From positions 1-46,568 of the forward strand of contig JACDNV010000016.1 of the NCBI GenBank assembly GCA_017656425.1: a DNA stretch of 46,568 bases, in the 5' to 3' direction. Below are positions 27,123-36,108 of the stretch, piece after piece. Position numbers and translations under genes: made by a program. How positions within the stretch are numbered: position 1 is the stretch's first letter; each line of letters opens with the position of its first letter. This DNA comes from Candidatus Neomarinimicrobiota bacterium (GTDB lineage: Bacteria > Fidelibacterota > UBA2242 > B5-G15). The notes beneath the pieces are model-generated. The model ran no database searches, was not told where the DNA came from, and saw only the letters and a list, made by a program, of their open reading frames with translations.

Positions 27123-28361
27123 CTAAAATTTAACCTTTAAAAGTCTAGATGTATAATGTTCATATGTTTCCCGTTCTGTTATTAGATAGTCCTTGCCATT
27201 GTATATTGCTACCTCAGCGGGTCTGAATCTAAGATTGTAACTGCTTGAAAGCACACTACAATATGCACCAGCCTCGCCGAATATAATTATATCACCTATC
27301 TTAATATTATCGGGTAGCAATCTATCTTTCGCCAATATATCCGTATTTTCACAAATCTGCCCACAAATATTATAAATATTTTTATGTTTATCAAATTTCT
27401 TATATAAATAAACATTATGTTCTGCACCATATAGGGCTGGTCTTGGGAATATATTAAAGCCTGCATCCACACCGATAAAGTTTTTATAGCTCCTTTTGAT
27501 CCCTGCTACCCTAGTCACTAAATATCCCGCATTACCAACAATAAATCTTCCGGGTTCAATAGATAAATATGGATCATTTAAACCATATTCTTTCACCTTA
27601 TTTTCAAAAATTTTAAGTATTTCTTGCCCTACCCATTCAATATCCAACTCTTCCTGATCATCATAATATGGTATACCAAAACCACCCCCTATATTTATAT
27701 TTTTAATATTTACATTAACCTTTTTAATTATCTCGCTGATTATCACAAATAATTGGTTAATAATAAATGGGAAATATTCTTTATCAAGATTGCCTGAACC
27801 TACCATCATGTGTATGCCAAAGCGTCTTATCCCATAATCATATGCTAACCTGTATGCATCAATAATTTTCTCTTGTGGTATACCAAATTTTGATTTTGTA
27901 CCACCTGTTATTATCTGCTCATATTTACCTTTACCTTCGCCAGGATTAACTCTAAAACTAACAAAATCCACTTTACCTAATTTTATTAATTTTTTGAATG
28001 ACGATATATCGTCAAGATTTATTATTACATTATTATCTATTGCATATTTCAGGTCATTTTCACTTTCGTAACTACTCGTAAAAAAAATTTTATCTGAACT
28101 TACTCCCTCTTCAAGAACCATACGTATTTCACCGGGACTAACACAATCAAACCCTATCTCCCTATCTTTCAAGAAGTTAACAATTACTGGATGAGAATAT
28201 GCTTTCAATGAATAGTATATTTTAACCTTACCGCTTGCAAAATTAAACGCATTCTTTAATCTATTAAGATTTTTTTCTATTTTATTGAAATCGTAGACAT
28301 AAAGTGGTGTCCCATATTTCTCGACTAAATTTTTAACGTATACACTTTCAATTTTTTCCAT
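27123..28361 (-). CDS. lysA: Diaminopimelate decarboxylase
   Basis: 412 aa from the ATG at 28361, chosen because AAGGGA lies seven bases upstream; the frame stays open into uvrC but that extension is not family-like. It is a fold III PLP enzyme. The PLP lysine is Lys53 in YYSLKAYSHP. The phosphate-binding glycines are in NIGGGFGIPY near 240 and EPGRFIVGNAG near 285. CGQICENTD and GAYCSVLSS in the C-terminal barrel supply the partner-subunit residues that mark DAP specificity over arginine/ornithine. It makes lysine from meso-DAP. Confidence 0.94.
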   Translation of the reverse strand: MEKIESVYVKNLVEKYGTPLYVYDFNKIEKNLNRLKNAFNFASGKVKIYYSLKAYSHPVIVNFLKDREIGFDCVSPGEIRMVLEEGVSSDKIFFTSSYESENDLKYAIDNNVIINLDDISSFKKLIKLGKVDFVSFRVNPGEGKGKYEQIITGGTKSKFGIPQEKIIDAYRLAYDYGIRRFGIHMMVGSGNLDKEYFPFIINQLFVIISEIIKKVNVNIKNINIGGGFGIPYYDDQEELDIEWVGQEILKIFENKVKEYGLNDPYLSIEPGRFIVGNAGYLVTRVAGIKRSYKNFIGVDAGFNIFPRPALYGAEHNVYLYKKFDKHKNIYNICGQICENTDILAKDRLLPDNIKIGDIIIFGEAGAYCSVLSSSYNLRFRPAEVAIYNGKDYLITERETYEHYTSRLLKVKF

Positions 28362-28383
28362 ATTATAATCCCTTATCAATATG

Positions 28384-30222
28384 TTATCGATGCAAAAAAT
28401 GCCAGATTGTTTCTGCAAGTTTTTTACCAATACCAGGAACAGTTGTGAGGTCTTCAATAGATGCTGATGCTATTTTTTCAACAGAACCAAAATGTTTAAT
28501 TAGTTCTTTCTTTTTTTTCTCTCCAACTTTAGGTATTTCATCCAGGATTGATTTTATTGTTTCCTTTTTCCTCCTTTTCCTGTGATAGGTTATCGCAAAT
28601 CTATGTGCCTCATCTCTAACCCTTTTTAGAAGTATCAATGAAAGACTATCCTTTGGTAGAATAATTGGGTCCCTTTGTTCAGGTATAAAAATTTCCTCAA
28701 GTCTTTTTGCTAATCCTATAACGGGAATATTTTCAAGTTCTAAACTTTTAAGAACCTCTACTGCTTTAGATAACTGCCCTTTACCCCCATCAATCAATAT
28801 CAAATCTGGCAGATCTTTTTTTTCTTTTAATTGTCTTGTATATCTTCTTTTCATCACCTCAGAGATCATTGCATAATCGTCAATACCATTTACACTTTTT
28901 ATCTTATATTTTCTATACTCACTTTTTTTAGGCTTCCCATCCTCAAAAACCACTACAGAACCCACAGACTGTTTTCCCTTTATGTTTGAAACATCAATAG
29001 CCTCAATCCTTCTCGGATACATTGGAAGATTCAAATCTTTTTTGAGACTTTTAAGAACCTTTGGCACAAAATCAACTTTTATATTTTCCTTATATTTAAA
29101 TTCTTCGAATTGCAGCTTCGCATTTTTTTCAGCTATTTGCAAAAGCCTTGCCTTTTCCCCATGCTTAGGTACGCTAATTCGTATTTTCTTTCCTTTTTTA
29201 CTTGATAACCACTCAACTAAAAGTGATTGATTTTCTGGTTCGATATTAGTTATAATTTCATCTGGCAATAAAATAGTTGAGCTATAATATTGCTCTAAAA
29301 AGCTTGAAACAATTTCACTAAACTCTGCATTTTCAGTATTTTGTAATTGGAAGGGTTCTTTACCTATTATTTTTCCACCTCTTATTCTAAAAAGAAGGGA
29401 AAGACCATAATTATTTTCTATTATAAAGTATATTAAATCAACATCATTAATCCCTTGTAATTCAATGTATTGCTTCCGTGAATATAACTGGATTGCTCTT
29501 AGCTGATCCCTATAACGAGCAGCATCTTCAAATCTTAATTCACTGGCAGCTGTCTCCATTTTATTTTTTAAATATGACATGACACTATCAGTCTTTCCAT
29601 TAATAAAAGCTTCAACTTGCTCTATCATATTTGAGTACTCTTCTTTACTAACTAATCCATGGCAGGGACCTCCGCACTTTTTAATATGATAGCTTAAGCA
29701 TAGCTTTATTTTTTTTAATTTTACAATATTGTCGGTCAGGTTATATTTACATGTTCTAATCTGAAATATCTTATTAATGATATCTAAAGTCTTTCTTAAA
29801 GATTTTACATCAGTGAAAGGTCCAAAGTATTTTGAGCCGTCATCAAGAAGCCTCCTTGTAATATAAAGTCTGGGATAATTTTCATTTGTTATTTTAATAT
29901 ATGGATATGTTTTATCATCGCGAAGGCAAACATTATACTTTGGTTTATACATTTTTATAAGAGTATTTTCAAGAATTAATGCTTCAACTTCCGAATTCGT
30001 TATAAAATATTCTACATCATGTATTTTTGAGACCATAATCATCTGTTTTGGGTTCATGTTAGTCTTACTAAGGTATGAGCGAACCCTGTTTCTAATATTT
30101 TTAGCTTTACCTATATAAATTATCTTCCCCTGCCTATCTTTAAATATATAGCAACCTGGCTGTACTGGTGCTTCTAATATCTTTTCCGTTAATTTACCTT
30201 TTGTAATAGTCATTTCATTCAT
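28384..30222 (-). CDS. uvrC: Excinuclease ABC subunit C
   Basis: 612 aa from the ATG at 30222; a further ATG at 30213 and a TTG at 30234 are possible and none has a good ribosome site. The GIY-YIG nuclease is at the N-terminus (PGCYIFKD, IYIGKAKNIRNRV). The cysteine-containing CGGPCHG segment and UVR motif (ASELRFEDAARYRDQL) bind UvrB. The RNase H-like 5' nuclease has IEAIDVSNIKG and LILIDGGKGQL. Tandem helix-hairpin-helix motifs close the protein (IPKVGEKKKKELI, VPGIGKKLAETI). It makes both incisions in nucleotide excision repair. Confidence 0.96.
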   Translation of the reverse strand: MNEMTITKGKLTEKILEAPVQPGCYIFKDRQGKIIYIGKAKNIRNRVRSYLSKTNMNPKQMIMVSKIHDVEYFITNSEVEALILENTLIKMYKPKYNVCLRDDKTYPYIKITNENYPRLYITRRLLDDGSKYFGPFTDVKSLRKTLDIINKIFQIRTCKYNLTDNIVKLKKIKLCLSYHIKKCGGPCHGLVSKEEYSNMIEQVEAFINGKTDSVMSYLKNKMETAASELRFEDAARYRDQLRAIQLYSRKQYIELQGINDVDLIYFIIENNYGLSLLFRIRGGKIIGKEPFQLQNTENAEFSEIVSSFLEQYYSSTILLPDEIITNIEPENQSLLVEWLSSKKGKKIRISVPKHGEKARLLQIAEKNAKLQFEEFKYKENIKVDFVPKVLKSLKKDLNLPMYPRRIEAIDVSNIKGKQSVGSVVVFEDGKPKKSEYRKYKIKSVNGIDDYAMISEVMKRRYTRQLKEKKDLPDLILIDGGKGQLSKAVEVLKSLELENIPVIGLAKRLEEIFIPEQRDPIILPKDSLSLILLKRVRDEAHRFAITYHRKRRKKETIKSILDEIPKVGEKKKKELIKHFGSVEKIASASIEDLTTVPGIGKKLAETIWHFLHR

Positions 30223-30384
30223 CTTTAAATGCAATTTCTCAATTTTTCATACCATAATATAATTTTTTATCCTGAAATATTCATTGCATTACTTTATTAT
30301 ATTTATTTATTTTACAGTTCTTTGTTTATTAAGGGCATATTTTTTACTTTTAAATTGATGGAATTGAATATAGGAAGGATAACA

Positions 30385-31467
30385 ATGGAAAGGTCAAAAT
30401 TACATCTATTCAGATTTACTAATAAAGATAATATCGAACATGTAAAAAAAGGAATTCACAGACTGCTTGAAGCAATGAAGCTGGAGTCCATTCTTAAAGA
30501 GGAAGAAATAGTAGCAATAAAAATTCATATAGGTGAAAAGGGAAATAAAACTCATTTAAAACCTTACCATGTAAAACCTATTATTGATTATATAAAAAAT
30601 TATGGGGCAAAACCATTTTTAACTGATACATGTGTTCTTTATAAATCACAAAGAAGTAATGCATACGATCATGTATTGCTTGCTCATGAACACGGCTTTG
30701 GTATTGAAAAAATAGGTGTTCCATTTATTGTAGCAGATGGCATTGCAGGAAGAAATGAAGCTTCTATTAGAATTGATGCCCCTATTAATAAAGAAGTATA
30801 CATTGCCGCTGATTTTCTTGCCGCAAATTCCATCGTAGTAGTTTCTCATGCTACGGGACATATGCAAACTGGTATCGGTGCTACAATAAAAAATATCGGA
30901 ATGGGAATGTCGAGTAGAAAGGGTAAATTAGTACAGCATAGCGTTTCTAAACCCCGAATCGTTTCTCAAGTATGTACTGCATGCGGCTTATGTTTAAGAT
31001 GGTGCCCGGCTGATGCAATTGTTGTCAATAGCGAGGGAAAGTCGGTTATAGTTGAAGAGAAATGTATTGGCTGTGGTGAGTGTCTTGCAGTTTGCAGATT
31101 TAATGCTGTTAAATTTAGATGGGATAGGACAGATGAAGAGGTCCAAAAGCAGATTGCTGAACATGCATTGGGTGTTATAAAGAGTAAAAGAGGAAAAATA
31201 GCTTATATTACTTTTGCAATTACTATGACAAAAGACTGCGATTGTATGGCTCAACCAGAAAGATTTGTTGTAAAAGATATCGGAGTTATTGGCGGCTACG
31301 ATCCCATTGCTATTGACAAAGCTATCATCGATTTAACAGAAAAGGAAAGCGGTATTAATCTATCAAAAGCATCATATCCAAATATTAACTACAATGTTCA
31401 ACTTGAATATGGTGAAAAGATAGGGCTCGGTCGCAGGAATTATGAAATTGAAGAGATTCAAGTATAA
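30385..31467 (+). CDS. DUF362 protein with two 4Fe-4S clusters
   Basis: 360 aa from the ATG at 30385, which follows AGGAAGGA; an upstream in-frame ATG at 30229 would add a hydrophobic AT-rich leader without a ribosome site. The N-terminal 190 residues are DUF362 (VAIKIHIGEKGNKTHLKP, then ATGHMQTGIGATIKNIGMG). A bacterial ferredoxin pair follows (CTACGLCLRWCP and CIGCGECLAVC, about 200-240). The C-terminus returns to DUF362 (AKSGIN-like end, QLEYGEKIGLG). Function is unknown; electron transfer is likely. Its stop overlaps the convergent rmlD-like gene by ten bases. Confidence 0.85.
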   Translation: MERSKLHLFRFTNKDNIEHVKKGIHRLLEAMKLESILKEEEIVAIKIHIGEKGNKTHLKPYHVKPIIDYIKNYGAKPFLTDTCVLYKSQRSNAYDHVLLAHEHGFGIEKIGVPFIVADGIAGRNEASIRIDAPINKEVYIAADFLAANSIVVVSHATGHMQTGIGATIKNIGMGMSSRKGKLVQHSVSKPRIVSQVCTACGLCLRWCPADAIVVNSEGKSVIVEEKCIGCGECLAVCRFNAVKFRWDRTDEEVQKQIAEHALGVIKSKRGKIAYITFAITMTKDCDCMAQPERFVVKDIGVIGGYDPIAIDKAIIDLTEKESGINLSKASYPNINYNVQLEYGEKIGLGRRNYEIEEIQV

Positions 31468-32330
31468 TACTTTGATAAAGCTTCCTGAGTAGTCAGAATC
31501 GGAGTTCTTAATATACCTTTTGCTTTTGTGATATCAAAACTCACATCTTTTGGCCTTACCGCTTTGTAGTGAACTTCTTTATAACTTACTTTCTCAATTC
31601 TTTCATTATAATCACGATTTAAAAAGTTACATAATCTGATAGCAAAATCATACCTGGATATTCTCTCTGGTCCACCAATATGAATTAAACCAGAAAAATC
31701 AATATCACAGAGTTCTTTTATTAGATCCGCTGCATTATTTACACAGAGTAAACTTCGATATTGATCGTAAATTATCTTAATTTTTCCCTTACCATAAGCT
31801 AGGGTATTCCACAGCCATTCCTGTCGGTATGATATATTAAAAACTCCTCTACCATACATTAATGCCATTCTGATAACAGCGTTTTTATTTGAAGCTAACA
31901 CTATATTCTCTGCTTCGACTTTGGTCTTGCCATAGAAGTTTATTGGATTTGCTTTATCTGTTTCTTTATAATATGATGATAATCCATCAAAAACCTGATC
32001 CGTCGATATATAAAGTAATTTTGCTCTATTTTTATTACACCAGTCTGCTATTATCTCAGTTGATTCTACATTAACCAGCCATGCTATTTTCTTATTTACT
32101 TCTGCATCATCCGGGTCAGATACGGCAGCGTTTTGAATTACTATATCAGGTTTTACTTCATTTAATATTTTTAAGACATCACCCTTTCCGATAAGATTTA
32201 GCTTTAAGAAATTTACTGTTCTTATTCTATTGGAGTTGTATGTTCCATATGCTATATAACTATTAAACAATGCTTTATATAAATGTCCACCAAGAAAACT
32301 ATTTGCCCCTGTTAGTAATATCTTTCTCAT
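31458..32330 (-). CDS. RmlD-like NAD(P)-dependent sugar-nucleotide reductase (extended SDR)
   Basis: 290 aa. The Rossmann motif TGANSFLGGHL is at the N-terminus. ISTDQVFDG near 110 and YGKTKVEAE near 131 give the Ser/Thr and Tyr-x-x-x-Lys catalytic set. The pattern is that of dTDP-4-dehydrorhamnose reductase and related proteins, but no rmlA/B/C is nearby, so rhamnose synthesis cannot be claimed. It is the last gene of the folB operon and begins immediately after the stop of the membrane protein upstream. Confidence 0.83.
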   Translation of the reverse strand: MRKILLTGANSFLGGHLYKALFNSYIAYGTYNSNRIRTVNFLKLNLIGKGDVLKILNEVKPDIVIQNAAVSDPDDAEVNKKIAWLVNVESTEIIADWCNKNRAKLLYISTDQVFDGLSSYYKETDKANPINFYGKTKVEAENIVLASNKNAVIRMALMYGRGVFNISYRQEWLWNTLAYGKGKIKIIYDQYRSLLCVNNAADLIKELCDIDFSGLIHIGGPERISRYDFAIRLCNFLNRDYNERIEKVSYKEVHYKAVRPKDVSFDITKAKGILRTPILTTQEALSKYYT

Positions 32331-32759
32331 TTATTTTTTTAAATTTTTTAATTGAAACCCTAAAAAGAATGAAATCCCAATCAGAAGGAGATATAAATAT
32401 CCTACTTCAATATCTTTCATCTTTATTTTAGATATGAAGATAAGTATAAGAAAGTTTAAGATACCAAACAGAATTGATGAAAATCTCAGCCTAAATACAA
32501 TTTTATCAAAAAATATAACTATACTAATTCCTATTATATTTGCTAAAAGGCAATAATACATATATAATGCACTCAATAAGTCTAATAACTTTATCGGCAA
32601 TACAAGAGAAAAAGAAATAAATATGCCTGCAAATAAAACAACCAAAATCCTTGTCTTGAAGTTTTTGACTTCTAATAATTTATGCAAATAACCCACAGCA
32701 GAGCCTGTTATGGCTACAATTAGTACAGATATTAATACCTCGATATTAACTCCTTCCAT
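32331..32759 (-). CDS. Small multi-pass membrane protein of unknown function
   Basis: 142 aa. Four to five hydrophobic helices separated by short basic loops are evident (about 6-24, 36-56, 62-85, 92-110, 119-136). No family recognised. It overlaps the preceding gene by 28 bases and abuts the rmlD-like gene with no gap, so it is translated within the operon. An AAGGAG tract lies just inside the start, leaving the true start slightly uncertain. Confidence 0.7.
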   Translation of the reverse strand: MEGVNIEVLISVLIVAITGSAVGYLHKLLEVKNFKTRILVVLFAGIFISFSLVLPIKLLDLLSALYMYYCLLANIIGISIVIFFDKIVFRLRFSSILFGILNFLILIFISKIKMKDIEVGYLYLLLIGISFFLGFQLKNLKK

Positions 32760-33358
32760 ATCGAAAATTTAACGACCCTATAATGAGGATCGTATACTTT
32801 TATAAATCTCTCCGAATGATGAATTATCGGGTAATTTTCTCTTTTAATCTTTTGAGTAAAATTTTTAAAGTCATTTATTGAGAAATTCAACTCACCTCTT
32901 TTAATTAAATTTCCTACTTCTGACCACCTTTTATCAAATAGTGCTTGATTTCCTACATTTTTTGATGATAATAAAATGGCTTTTGCTAAAATCTCTGGAT
33001 CAAAATTCTCACATTTAAACTTTTTAAGATTAATCCATATAAACTCACTATCATTTTCTATAGGCTCATATAAAGAAGCATTGCAATCTTCCTCAATCTC
33101 TGATATCTCTTTTTCAATTGAGTATTTTATATCATCAATATTTGAACCTAAATGACCAGGACCAAAAGTTGCTTGAAAAGTAATTTTATATATATCGGAC
33201 AGTTGTGCCTCTTGGTACTTGGTGATAAACGTTTTGATAAATTTGCCCCACCTCATATTTTCATTATTTTCAGGACATCGTAAAAGTATCAATAAAATAC
33301 AAAAATTAAGCAGTAGTATCTTCGTTCTTGTCAATCTCTTCAAAATCGGCATCTTCAA
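32732..33358 (-). CDS. Conserved uncharacterised protein with FGPGHL and HHSE motifs
   Basis: 208 aa. An N-terminal hydrophobic segment (about 12-26) ends in LLRC, possibly a signal or anchor. The body has IYKITFQATFGPGHLGSN near 57 and a C-terminal HHSERF...YDPHYRVV, conserved patterns I associate with a family of uncharacterised Bacteroidota/Firmicutes proteins; the histidines suggest an enzyme. Function unknown. It overlaps the preceding 64-aa gene by 53 bases, so a later start is possible. Confidence 0.6.
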   Translation of the reverse strand: MKMPILKRLTRTKILLLNFCILLILLRCPENNENMRWGKFIKTFITKYQEAQLSDIYKITFQATFGPGHLGSNIDDIKYSIEKEISEIEEDCNASLYEPIENDSEFIWINLKKFKCENFDPEILAKAILLSSKNVGNQALFDKRWSEVGNLIKRGELNFSINDFKNFTQKIKRENYPIIHHSERFIKVYDPHYRVVKFSIWKELISRY

Positions 33359-33500
33359 TATCGTCTTTGTCTATTAATGATTCGCTTTCCTTATTTTTCT
33401 GCTTATGTTCTTTGATTTGTACCTTAGTAATGAAGTGTTTTAATAATTTCAACAATAGATAGATAATTAGCGCTATAAATATTAATTGAAATAGCCTCAT
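33306..33500 (-). CDS. Small single-pass membrane protein with acidic EDADFEEID tail
   Basis: 64 aa. One transmembrane helix (about 3-22), a basic linker (HKQKNKE) and an acidic tail, DDIEDADFEEIDKNED. This layout, with a DxDFEEI-like C-terminal signature, is common in FCB bacteria (DUF4834-like). Function unknown. Its ATG overlaps the dNK stop by four bases (ATGA), which supports it as a real, coupled gene. Confidence 0.65.
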   Translation of the reverse strand: MRLFQLIFIALIIYLLLKLLKHFITKVQIKEHKQKNKESESLIDKDDIEDADFEEIDKNEDTTA

Positions 33501-34144
33501 TTTAACACTCTTTTTACAGGTTTATAATACTTTGTACCCTCAAAAGGGGTATTAATGACCTTTAAAATATCATTTAAATCGTTCTCGTTGTTTACAAAGT
33601 CTATTTCCTCTGTATTTATGATTAATAGAGGGCTATCGTAATACATAAAGAAGAATTCATTATATACATGAATCAATGATTCGATGTATTCCGGTTCAAT
33701 ATACTTCTCATAACTTCTGCCCCTTGTTTTTATATTTTGCATCAACCTATTCACACTTGCTTGCAGATATATCACAAGATCAGGCTTTAGAATATTTTTT
33801 TCAAGCAACCTGTAAAGACTATTATAAAGGGAAAATTCTTTTTCATTCAAATTTATACTAGCAAAAAGTTTATCTTTCTGGAACATATAGTCACTTACAA
33901 TCAACTTTGAGAATAGATCCGCTTGCTTTAATTCCATCTGCTGTCTATATCTACTCAATAAAAAAAAGATTTGTGTCTGAAAAGCGTATCTTTCTGTATC
34001 TCTATAAAAATCGTCGAGAAAAGGATTTTCTTCAGGCTTTTCCAGTAAAAGTTTTGCAGATAATTTTTTTGAGATAATCTTAGCAAGGCTTGTCTTCCCT
34101 ACCCCAATAACACCCTCAATTGCAATGTAATATATACTATTCAT
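33497..34144 (-). CDS. Deoxynucleoside kinase
   Basis: 215 aa. The P-loop is EGVIGVGKTSLA at 9-20. SDYMFQKDKLFA near 84 matches the ERS/DRS-type substrate motif region, and KTRGRSYEKYI near 139 is the arginine-rich LID. The family phosphorylates deoxyadenosine, deoxyguanosine or deoxycytidine; the particular base cannot be told. The gene directly follows folK (five-base gap), an arrangement I know from FCB bacteria. Confidence 0.88.
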   Translation of the reverse strand: MNSIYYIAIEGVIGVGKTSLAKIISKKLSAKLLLEKPEENPFLDDFYRDTERYAFQTQIFFLLSRYRQQMELKQADLFSKLIVSDYMFQKDKLFASINLNEKEFSLYNSLYRLLEKNILKPDLVIYLQASVNRLMQNIKTRGRSYEKYIEPEYIESLIHVYNEFFFMYYDSPLLIINTEEIDFVNNENDLNDILKVINTPFEGTKYYKPVKRVLK

Positions 34145-34149
34145 AATTG

Positions 34150-34659
34150 CTATAATAATATTTTAACAGCTTTTTCAACCTTTTTATCTTTATCCCTTAG
34201 ATTATAAATCATATTATTTATTGTTAGTCCACAGTCAGGACATACAAAATCTGGTGCAATTTCCTCTAAAGGAATGAGAACAAATTTTCTTTGTTTCATT
34301 TTATCATGAGGTATGCAAAGAATGTCACCTTTAATTACAATGCTATTAAATGCTATTATATCAAGATCTATTATTCTTGGTTCATACCTTTTTTCCCTTT
34401 TTAAATTTCTTCCCATCGATTTTTCAATAGATTTCAAAGCTTCAAGTAATTCAATTGGTTCATATTCAGTACTTACTTCTATCACAGCATTATAAAATTC
34501 TGGCAAAGAATCATCTTCCTCAGGATCTGAGATATAAATTGAAGAAACCTTATTTATTATAATTTTATTGTCCGCCGAAATGATATTTATAGCCTTTTTG
34601 ATATTCTGTAGTCTATTGCCAATATTTGAGCCAAGTCCTATGTAAACCTTATCGTACAT
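34150..34659 (-). CDS. folK: 6-hydroxymethyl-7,8-dihydropterin pyrophosphokinase
   Basis: 169 aa, full length. Family marks are IGLGSNIGNRLQNI at the N-terminus, YNAVIEVST near 56, MGRNLKREKRYEPRIIDLDI near 86-105 (the ATP/pterin loop) and IPHDKMKQRKFVLIPLEEIAP near 122-142. It transfers pyrophosphate to the pterin that FolB makes, for folate synthesis. Its start overlaps the folB stop by 11 bases. A CPDCG pair near the C-terminus is unusual for the family. Confidence 0.94.
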   Translation of the reverse strand: MYDKVYIGLGSNIGNRLQNIKKAINIISADNKIIINKVSSIYISDPEEDDSLPEFYNAVIEVSTEYEPIELLEALKSIEKSMGRNLKREKRYEPRIIDLDIIAFNSIVIKGDILCIPHDKMKQRKFVLIPLEEIAPDFVCPDCGLTINNMIYNLRDKDKKVEKAVKILL

Positions 34660-35044
34660 TTAAACCTTTCATCTTTTCAAAAAAATCATTTTTTGAATAT
34701 TCAAGTTCAACCTCTACATAATCAAGAACACCCTTCAGTGGAGCATTAGGTTTCCTCAAATTGATTTTAACAGAATCAACGTTAAAGCTTTTGAAAATGA
34801 TTTCCATAATTTTACCAGCAAGCTTTTCAAGTAGATAATATTGGGAGTTTGTTACAACATCGTGAACAGTCTTATATACTTCCTCATAATTAATCGTATC
34901 TTCAAGATGACCTGTTTTTATCGCTTTTGACATATCAAATTTTAATTCAAGATCAACTTCAAATCGACCGCCAAGAATTTTTTCCTGTTCGACTGCACCA
35001 TGATAACCATAGAAAACCATATTTTTTAGAATAACTTTACCCAT
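34649..35044 (-). CDS. folB: Dihydroneopterin aldolase
   Basis: 131 aa. FYGYHGAVEQEKILGGRFEVDL near the start is the FolB signature (read as FYGYHG plus QEKILGG), followed by TINYEEVY near 50, LLEKLAGKI near 71 and LRKPNAPL near 95. It cleaves dihydroneopterin to the FolK substrate. It is the first gene of a seven-gene minus-strand operon running to 31458. Confidence 0.93.
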   Translation of the reverse strand: MGKVILKNMVFYGYHGAVEQEKILGGRFEVDLELKFDMSKAIKTGHLEDTINYEEVYKTVHDVVTNSQYYLLEKLAGKIMEIIFKSFNVDSVKINLRKPNAPLKGVLDYVEVELEYSKNDFFEKMKGLNVR

Positions 35045-35141
35045 ATATCGCCTTTATAAAACTGTTTGAATTTACCTAATGACTTACCAATTGTCAAGGT
35101 AACTAAAATGGGAGATTGTAAAACTTAATAAATATTTATTA

Positions 35142-35169
35142 TAGTTTAGGGTAGAATTCTACCTTAAAT
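35142..35169. promoter_or_regulatory. Long near-perfect palindrome upstream of folB
   Basis: GGTAGAATTCTACC (35149-35162) is a perfect 14-bp palindrome. It extends outward through TTTAG and TTAAA with only two G-T mismatched positions, to about 28 bp. With no loop it suits a dimeric regulator better than an RNA hairpin. It lies about 100 bases upstream of folB and 80 upstream of tRNA-Arg, so it could serve either direction. Confidence 0.4.
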
Positions 35170-35246
35170 TCTATTAATTAAATATTAATATAATAAATAT
35201 TGAATTCTAAGTTATAAAACAATTAAATTTTAGTGATTTTAAAAGT

Positions 35247-35320
35247 GCGCCCGTAGCTCAATTGGACAGAGCGTCTGGCTACGGACCAGAAGGTTGAGGG
35301 TTCGAGTCCTTCCGGGCGTA
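35247..35320 (+). tRNA. tRNA-Arg (anticodon ACG)
   Basis: The acceptor stem GCGCCCG pairs with CGGGCGT, ending in a G-U pair. Anticodon stem TCTGG/CCAGA has loop CTACGGA (ACG). The T arm is GAGGG-TTCGAGT-CCTTC. The discriminator is A. A34 would be converted to inosine by TadA, encoded at 17547. No CCA is encoded. Confidence 0.95.
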
Positions 35321-35379
35321 CAAATTATTTTTTAAAAATATTTTAGTAAATTTTTGCAATTGTTTATAGATTTACATCT

Positions 35380-36108
35380 GTGAATAAAAATTATAACTTA
35401 AATTTTATTAATTTCTCATTCATAATCCCAGCGCATAATGAGGAGGCATACATTTCAAAAACTATTAATTCCATTAAAAAGCTTGACTATCCGAAGGATA
35501 ATTTAGAGGTGATTGTTGTAGAAAACGGCTCTACTGACAATACACACAAAGAAATTATGGATAATGCACCAGATTGGTTCAAAGTTTTAAAGATCAATGA
35601 GTATGGAGTATCAAGGGCAAAGAACGCAGGTATTGAAAATTTAACATTTAGTAATGGTTGGGTAATTTTTCTAGATGCTGACACATATATCGAAAAAGAT
35701 TTTTTAACTGAGTTAAAAAATTTTTTTCATAAGAACCATGCTAAAAATCTCACCTGCGGAATGGTTTCTCTACTTCCCTATCCTGATTCAAAGCTTGCGA
35801 GAGTCTGGTATCGATTCTATAATTTTGCGAATAAAATAACAAAGACATCCAGATCAATTCAAATAATTCGAAGAGATCTCTTAAATGAAATTAGATTTGA
35901 TGAGAAATTGTCATTTGATGAAGATACATACCTGTTGAAAGAGTGCAAAAAATATGGTGAGTATTTTTTCTTTAAAACCAAAAAGGTTTTCTCATCTACA
36001 CGTAGATTTGAAAGAGTAGGATGGATAAAGCAATTATTTATCTGGATTTATATGGCAACCAGATCTTATGAAAAGAAAAAACAAATAAAATACCCGGTTT
36101 TAAGATAA
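35380..36108 (+). CDS. Glycosyltransferase family 2
   Basis: 242 aa. The GT-A fold signature is clear: FIIPAHNEEAYISKTI near 14, EVIVVENGSTDNT near 43, SRAKNAGIE near 76 and the metal-binding FLDADTY (DAD) near 96. ...FDEDTYLLK near 185 may be the catalytic base region. It moves a sugar from a nucleotide donor; donor and acceptor unknown. There is no membrane helix beyond a possible amphipathic C-terminus. The start is a GTG with no clear ribosome site. Confidence 0.85.
   Translation: MNKNYNLNFINFSFIIPAHNEEAYISKTINSIKKLDYPKDNLEVIVVENGSTDNTHKEIMDNAPDWFKVLKINEYGVSRAKNAGIENLTFSNGWVIFLDADTYIEKDFLTELKNFFHKNHAKNLTCGMVSLLPYPDSKLARVWYRFYNFANKITKTSRSIQIIRRDLLNEIRFDEKLSFDEDTYLLKECKKYGEYFFFKTKKVFSSTRRFERVGWIKQLFIWIYMATRSYEKKKQIKYPVLR

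Noticed and set aside
30229-30384. N-terminal extension of the DUF362 gene
   Set aside because: It is AT-rich and hydrophobic with no ribosome site, while 30385 follows AGGAAGGA directly.
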